Origin: Juglans regia
Taxonomy: Eukaryota; Streptophyta; Magnoliopsida; Fagales; Juglandaceae
Reading direction: 5' to 3'
Length of the DNA: 64,000 nucleotides
NCBI RefSeq assembly: GCF_001411555.2
Contig: NC_049903.1
Location: 34,716,145-34,780,144 of the forward strand
Position numbers and translations under genes: made by a program. Of the stretch, positions 58,431 to 64,000 are shown in pieces (position 1 is the stretch's first letter; the number at the start of each line of letters is the position of its first letter). A model generated the notes under the pieces. The model saw nothing but the letters and a program-made list of their open reading frames with translations, did no database searches and was not told where the DNA came from.

Positions 58431-58534
58431 CAGGAGCTGCATTGTTTTGATGAAAAAGAGGTTGATGGGGCCCTCTCGGTTGAAGACAAGGCAAGGAAAA
58501 TGGTTGTTGTGACTAAGCTAGAAAAAATACTCTT

Positions 58535-59494
58535 ATGGAGGAAATTTCTTGGAGACAAAAATCACGGACTCTTTGTTCGAAGGAAGGAGACGAGAGCACA
58601 AGGTTTTTACACAGAGTAGCTAATTCCCACCCAAGAAATAATGTCATTGAGGTTCTTCATTCGGAAGGTAGAATTGTGATACCCCATATAATATGGATAA
58701 GGGTAGGTGGTGTATGGGATCCCACATTGCTTGGGAAGGAGAAGTTCTTACTCTTTATAAGGTTCCAATAAAACTCCGACTGTATTATTGACTAGTCCTT
58801 TTGGAATATAGACAATGTGATTTGGACCTTCCATTGGGGCGTTACAAATGGTATCAGAGCCTATCCCAACCAGAAATGTAGGATTTGAGCCGTGCCACCT
58901 GCAATGGACAGGCCCGACGAGGACGTCAGAAGTTTAAGGGGGTAGCATTGGGGCATTACAAATGGTATCAGAGCCTATCCCAACCATAAATGTGGAACTT
59001 AAGTCGTGCCACCTATAATAGACAGGCCCGATGAGGACATTGGAAATTTAAGAGGGTAGATTGTGATACCCCATATGATATGGATAAGGGTGGATGGTAT
59101 ATGGGATCCCACATTGCTTGGGAATGAGAAGTTCTTGTTCTTTATAAGGTCTCAATGGGGCTCCAATTGTATCATTGACTAGTCATTTTAGAGTATAGGT
59201 CATGTGGTTTGGGCCTTCCATTGGAGCGTTACAAGAGTACTTACAGACAGCGCTGAAATTAAGGATCACATTGTTCACTTTTATGATAAGCTTCTCATGG
59301 AGCAATACCATGGGAGGCCTAAGGTTGACGGGCTGGCTTTTTATTTGATTGATCATTCAAACGTGACTTGGTTGGAGAAATCTTTTGAAGAGGATGAGGT
59401 GCTTAGTGTGTTAAGAGAGATGGACAAAGATAAAAGCAACTGGCCTAGATGGCTTCACAATGGCTTTCTTTCAGGCTTGTTGGGACATTGTTAA
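58535..59494 (+). pseudogene. LINE region upstream of RT, split by the TRIM
   Basis: Before the TRIM: MEEISWRQKSRTLCSKEGDE, FLHRVANSHPRNNVIEVLHS (58535-58674). After the TRIM: VLTDSAEIKDHIVHFYDKLL, WLEKSFEEDEVLSVLREMDK (59239-59494). One reading frame bridges the element when it and one target copy are set aside, showing the TRIM landed in an already integrated LINE. Confidence 0.8.
58675..59233 (+). mobile_element. TRIM with 172-bp LTRs and a duplicated interior
   Basis: The LTRs 58675-58846 and 59062-59233 are both 172 bp, TGTGATACCCC...GTTACA. The primer-binding site TGGTATCAGAGCC occurs at 58849-58861 and again at 58963-58975. Each is followed by the same ~95-base interior (gagcctatcccaaccanaaatg, caggcccgangaggac) and a purine tract (aagggggtag, aagagggtag). 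Between the interiors lies only cattggggcattaca (58946-58960), matching the last ~15 bases of the LTR. Imperfect target copies agaat (58670-58674) and agagt (59234-59238) flank it. No coding capacity. Confidence 0.88.
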
Positions 59495-60360
59495 GGAGGA
59501 CAACACGAATGTTTTTCTTGAATTTCACTCATTAATGAAATTTGAGAAAAGTCTTAACGCTTCATTCATTGCCCTTATTCCAAAAAGGGCAAGGTCAATG
59601 GAGGTAAAAGACTTCCATCCAATAAGTCTGGTGAGGGGTATACAAGATCATTTCAAAAGTTCTAGCTAATCGATTGAGTGAAGTTATGAAGATCATCTCG
59701 AAGTCACAAAATGCCTTTGTTAAGGGAAGACAAATCCTTGACTCAGTCCTCATTGCTAATGAATGCTTGGACAATAGAATCAGAGGCGGCGCCCCAGGTA
59801 TTCTATATAAAATGGATATGGAGAAGGCTTTTGTTCATGTTAATTGGGATTTTTTGGTGTATATACTTGGTAGGTATGGTTTTGGAGAGAGATGGTGTCA
59901 GTGGATGAAACATTGCATCACAACCGTCAGATTCTAGGTTCTAGTTAATGGCACTCCTGAAGGTTTCTTTAATAGCTCTTGGGGCTTGAGACAAGGGGAC
60001 CATTTATCTCCTTTCCTGTTTGTTTTAGTAATGGATGTGTTGAGTACAATGTTAAAGGTGGTGGCGGATAGGGGCTTTATCTCGGGTTTCTCGGTGGGCG
60101 CCAGGTGGTTCATCGAATGGTAGCTTAAATGTCTTTCATCTCCTCTTTGCTGATGGCACACCGATTCTTTGTGAGCAGGATCCCAACCAAATTTTCTCCT
60201 TGAGGGTTCTTTTGCTTTGTTTTGAAGCTGCCTCCGGCCTTAAGGTGAATTTATCAAAATATGAAATGGTTCTTGTTGGCTTGGTTAATAATTTAGGCAA
60301 ATTGGCTGGTATCTTGGGCTGCAAGGTGTCATCCTTACCCATGAGTGTCTTGGTCTTCCC
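59460..60360 (+). pseudogene. LINE reverse transcriptase (upstream copy)
   Basis: Motifs: [87 protein letters not shown] and [13 protein letters not shown]. The catalytic FADD box reads FADG. Stops and frameshifts occur at about 59668, 59937 and 60110, so it is inactive. Confidence 0.85.
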
Positions 60361-61500
60361 TTAGGGGCTCCTCATAAATCAAAGGCAAAGCGGGATGGGA
60401 TTGTTGAAAAGATTGAATGTAGATTGGCGGGTTGGAAGAGGATTTACTTGTCCAAAGGTAGTAGAATCACCTTAATCAACCGATCAATAAAAAAAAGAAT
60501 CACCTTAATCAAGAGCACATTATACAACTTCCCAACATACTTTCTATCTTTATTTCCTTTACCTGTAGGGGTGGCGAATAGATTGCAGAAGACTTTTCAT
60601 GATTTCTTGTGGGGAGGTTTAGAGGACAAGAAAAAATTCCATTTGATTTAGTGGGATAAGATCTATACCCCTTTATCTAGTGGTGGTTTGGGGGTTAGAA
60701 AATTGAAAACCTTCAATAATGCTCTGTTAGGGAAATGGTTATGGCAGTATCATCTAGAAAGGGATGCCCTTTGGAGGAATGTTATTAATGTTAAATATGA
60801 GAGTATTTGGAGAGGTTGGTGATCAAATGAAGTAAGAGGGGCATATGGCGTGAGAGTTTGGAAATTTAGCCGGAATCAATGGAAAGATTTCTTCAGAAAT
60901 TTCAGATTCAAGGTGGTAAGGGGAACACGAATCAAATTCTAGTACGATATTTGGTGTGGTGATGTTGCTTTAAATAATGATTTCCCTTCTCTTTATGGGA
61001 ATGTGTTGGATAAGGGTGCCTTAGTGGCTAACAACATGGACATTTCTACTTGTTCTCTTCAATGGTCTGTGAGGTTTATTAGAGCTGTCCAAGATTGGGA
61101 GGTGGGGAATATTACTGAATTTTAAACTGCGTATAATGTAAAGGCTAGAGGGGAGGATAGGTTGCTTTGGACTCATTCGGGGAATAAGAACTTCTCAGTC
61201 AGATCCTATTATAAGGTTATGTCAATGCTTTCCTTTGGAAGTGCGTTTGGAGGAGTAATGTTCCTCTCAAGATTGCTTTATTTGGCTGGCTGGCCTCTCA
61301 TGGGAAAATATTGACCACCTATAAGCTGAGAAAGCGTGGCCTTTATATAATAGATTGGTGTTTCATGAGTAAAAGAAACGGAGAATCGGCGGATCATCTT
61401 CTTCTTCACTATGAAGTAGTTAAGACTTTATGGGATGAAATCTTCACTAGGCTTGGTATTGCATGGGTAATGCCTAGGAGGGTGGTAGATTAATGTCATG
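60361..61500 (+). pseudogene. LINE post-RT linker and zf-RVT (upstream copy)
   Basis: [59 protein letters not shown] and YDIWCGDVALNNDFPSLYG are read in changing frames, then LRKRGLYIIDWCFMSKRNGE and DHLLLHYEVVKTLWDE (61311-61493), a degenerate zf-RVT with Cys positions replaced by Ser and Tyr. A small internal duplication (agaatcaccttaatcaa, about 60464-60515) is present. Confidence 0.8.
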
Positions 61501-61880
61501 TTGGAGAGGAATTCGGAGCAATTGTCAAATTGCAGCTGTTTGGAAGACGGTGTCTCTATGTTTAATGTGGTGTACTTAGAACGAGAGGAATGGTTGCTAT
61601 TTTGATAATAGGGAAAGCTCATTGGGAGGATTCAAGGACTTTGTCTTTCATAAATTGTTACTTTGGACTTCGGCTATTGTATTGAATGGGACTAGTTTTA
61701 ATTAATTTTATGCTTTGGGCTTCAGCTATTATATTGAATGGGACTAATTTTAATTAATTTTATGTTTTTTTTCACAACACTTAGCTTATAATTAAGTTCA
61801 CCTCTTGTATACTTCCTGTCAAGGTCTTCCCTAATTATGTGGATTAATAAATTCTTCTTACTTTATACAAAAAAAAAAAA

Positions 61881-62845
61881 GGAAGACAAATTCTTGATTT
61901 AGTCCTCATTGCTAATGAATGCTTGGAAAGTAGATTCAGAGCCGGCACCATAGGTATTCTTTGCAAACTGGACATGGAGAAGGCCTTTGACCATGTAAAT
62001 TGGGATTTTTTGGTGTATATTCTTGGTAGGTATGGTTTTGGGGAGAGATGGTGTAAATGTCCGAAAAATTGCATCACAATTGTCAGATTCTCGGTTCTGG
62101 TTAATGGTACTCCTGAAGGTTTTTTTAATAGCCCTCAGGGTTTGAGACAAAGGGGTCCTTTGTCTCCTTTTCTGTTCATTCTAGTAATGGATGTGTTGAG
62201 TAGAATGTTGAAGACAGCAGCAGATAGGGGCTTTATCTCTGGTTTTTCAGTGGGAGGTTCATCGAATGGTGGCATAAATGTCTCACATCTCCTTTTTTCT
62301 GATGATACATTGATTCTTTCTGTGCCGGACCCTGATCAGATTCATTCCTTGAGGGCTCTTTTGCTTTGTTTTAAAGTTGTTTCTGGACTTAAGGTGAATT
62401 TATCGAAATATGAAATGGTCCATGTCGGCTTGGTTAATAATTTAGAGGAATTGGCTGATATTCTGGGTTGCAAGGTGTCATATTTGCCTATGAAGTATCT
62501 TGGTCTTTCGTTGGGGGCTCGTCATAAATCCAAGGCAATGTGGGATGGGATTATCAAAAGATTGAATGTAGATTGGCTGGTTGGAAAATGATTCATTTGT
62601 CCAAAGATGGTAGAATCACCCTAATCAAGAGCACTTTATCTAACCTTACAACATACTTTCTATCTTTATTTCCTTTGCTTGCAGGAGTGGCTAATAGAAC
62701 GGAAAAGATTTTTCGTGCTTTCTTGTGGGGAGGTTTAGGAGATGAGAAAAAATTCCATTTTATCAAGTGGGATAAGATTAGTACCATTTTATCTTGTGGA
62801 GGATTGGGGGTTAGAAAACTAAGAATTTCAATAAGGCACGTTTAG
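61881..62845 (+). pseudogene. LINE reverse transcriptase (downstream copy)
   Basis: The frame 61923-62591 has [51 protein letters not shown] (FADD changed to FSDD) and [17 protein letters not shown] frameshift near 62560 leads to 62540-62845: [40 protein letters not shown] and GGLGVRKL. More complete than the upstream copy. Confidence 0.88.
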
Positions 62846-62879
62846 GGAAATGGTTATGGCGGTATCATCGATAAGGGGA

Positions 62880-63940
62880 TGCTCTTTGAAGGAATGTTAT
62901 TGATGTCAAATATGCGAGTAGTTGGGGAGGTTGGTGCTCTAATGAAGTAAGAGAGCTGTATGGTGTGGGTGTTTGGAAATTTATCCGGAATGGTTGGGAA
63001 GATTTTTTCAGAAATTTCAGTTTTGAGATGGGAAAGGGAACACGAATCAAGATTTTGGCATGATATATGGTGTGGTGATATTGCTTTGAAGAATGTTTTC
63101 CCTTCTTTATATAGGATTGCATTGAATAAGGATGCCTCTATGGCTGATTACATGGACATATCTATTGGTTTTCTTCAGTGGTCTGTGAGGTTTATTAGAG
63201 CTGTTCAGGATTGGGAGGTGGGAGACATTATTGCATTTTATAGTGTTATATGCACTGAATTTAAAGGCTGGAGGGGAGGATAGGTTGCTTTGGATTCACT
63301 AGGGAAATAAGAATTTTTCTTTGTCAGATCCTTTTATAAAGTAATGTCGTCCCATTCTGCTATTGATTTCCCTTGGAAGGGCATTTGGACAAGCAAAGTA
63401 ACTCTCCTCAAGGTTGCTTTCTTTGGTTGGCTGACCTCCCATGGGAAAATTCTGACTATCGACAAGCTTTGAAAGCGCGGCATCATTATAACAGATTGGT
63501 GTTTAATGTGTAAAAGAAACGAAGTATCAATGGACCACCTTTTTCTTCATTGTGATGTGGCTAAAGCTTTATGGGATTAAATCTTTACTAGGCTTGGTAT
63601 CACATGGGTAATGCCTAGGAGAGTGGTAGATTTATTTTCATGTTGTAGAGGAATTCAGAGCAATCGTCAAATAGCGGCTGTTTGGAAGATGGTGCCATTA
63701 TGTCTAATGTGTTGTACTTGGAATGATAGGAATTGTCTCTGTTTGGATAATAGGGAATGTTCGATAGGAGGGTTTAGAGATTTTTTCTTCCATACTTTGT
63801 TATCTTGGGCTTCGGCTATTGTATTGAATGGGACTAGCTTTAATGACTTTTATGCTGCTTTTCACAGCACTTGGCTTGTAATTAGGTTTTTCTTTGTATA
63901 TTTCATGTGTACTTGGGTTTTGCCTAATTATTTGGATTAA
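62880..63940 (+). pseudogene. LINE linker, zf-RVT and C-terminus (downstream copy)
   Basis: RFWHDIWCGDIALKNVFPSL and WSVRFIRAVQDWEVGDII (62960-63283). Then, across frame breaks, ITDWCLMCKRNEVSMDHLFL and HCDVAKALWD, a zf-RVT with its Cys/His set kept, then MPRRVVDLFSCCRGI, MCCTWNDRNCLCLDNRECSI (63611-63940) to the natural-looking stop. No RNase H follows, as in the - strand copy at 52085. Confidence 0.82.
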
Positions 63941-63953
63941 TAAATTCTTATAA

Positions 63954-63963
<10 letters not shown>

Positions 63964-63985
<22 letters not shown>

Positions 63986-63987
63986 GA
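63964..63987. repeat. GAA microsatellite
   Basis: About eight GAA units directly after the poly(A) of the last LINE copy; such repeats often grow from LINE poly(A) tails. Confidence 0.9.
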
Positions 63988-64000
63988 TATTCAGAGATAC

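Larger units (their letters stand above)
58431..61880 (+). mobile_element. 5'-truncated LINE, + strand, interrupted by a TRIM
   Basis: The sequence starts within the region between endonuclease and RT (LFQELHCFDEKEVDGALSVE) and runs through RT, linker and zf-RVT to a poly(A) at 61869-61880. A TRIM splits it at 58675-59233. The frames contain many stops. It is the same family as the copy directly downstream and the - strand copy at 52085: all share the [14 protein letters not shown] RT block and the GDVALNN/GDIALKN linker. Confidence 0.88.
61881..63963 (+). mobile_element. 5'-truncated LINE, + strand, directly behind the previous copy's poly(A)
   Basis: It begins GGAAGACAAATTC right after the A run of the upstream copy and corresponds to that copy from 59725 onward. 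It ends in an A run at about 63955-63963, followed by a GAA microsatellite. It has RT from the GRQILD block, linker and zf-RVT, with several frame breaks. Confidence 0.88.

Noticed and set aside
58675..59233. Cassandra-type TRIM carrying 5S rRNA sequence
   Set aside because: The LTR contains no 5S rRNA-like internal promoter sequence that I can recognise.

Overview
This window looks like a transposon-dominated stretch of a flowering-plant nuclear genome, probably a woody dicot. The evidence is spliced genes with GT/AG introns, AT-rich flanks, nested Ty1/Copia and Ty3/Athila elements, TRIMs and many plant LINE relics with C-terminal zf-RVT and RNase H domains. I saw no bacterial-type operon, CRISPR array, rRNA or tRNA gene. 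I could not identify the species.

Only two host genes are supported. On the + strand, 8134-10132 is a complete three-exon gene (552 aa) for a secreted SKU5-similar (SKS) protein, a multicopper-oxidase-like family that has lost its copper ligands. On the - strand, 44366-41451 holds seven consecutive small exons encoding the C-terminal ~150 aa of a GOLD-domain protein. Its 5' exons were not found.

Layout: 1-3440 degenerate tandem arrays and AT-rich, probably LTR-derived sequence; 4130-7620 decayed + LINE; 8027-10132 SKS gene; 10575-13590 non-coding, with a 50-bp tandem array; 13590-17386 two - strand LINE relics, one carrying two abutting TRIMs; 17387-26833 a complete-length but dead Athila element (- strand) with 1339-bp LTRs and GTTTC target duplications; 28051-37416 a Copia element split by a second Copia (31452-36526), both with matching target duplications; 38020-39635 a 5'-truncated LINE with a 16-bp target duplication; 41451-44366 GOLD gene; 46347-51514 a third Copia; 52085-63963 a cluster of at least five LINE pieces in both orientations, one carrying a TRIM with a duplicated interior.

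Every transposon coding region examined has stop codons, frameshifts or deletions, so none appears autonomous. The order of nesting is readable in several places because target-site duplications survive. I found no convincing new biological system. The most unusual structures are the TRIM with a doubled interior, the pair of abutting TRIMs, the Copia-in-Copia nest with non-canonical TA...TA LTR ends on the host element, and the head-to-head LINE pair in which one partner keeps only ORF1.
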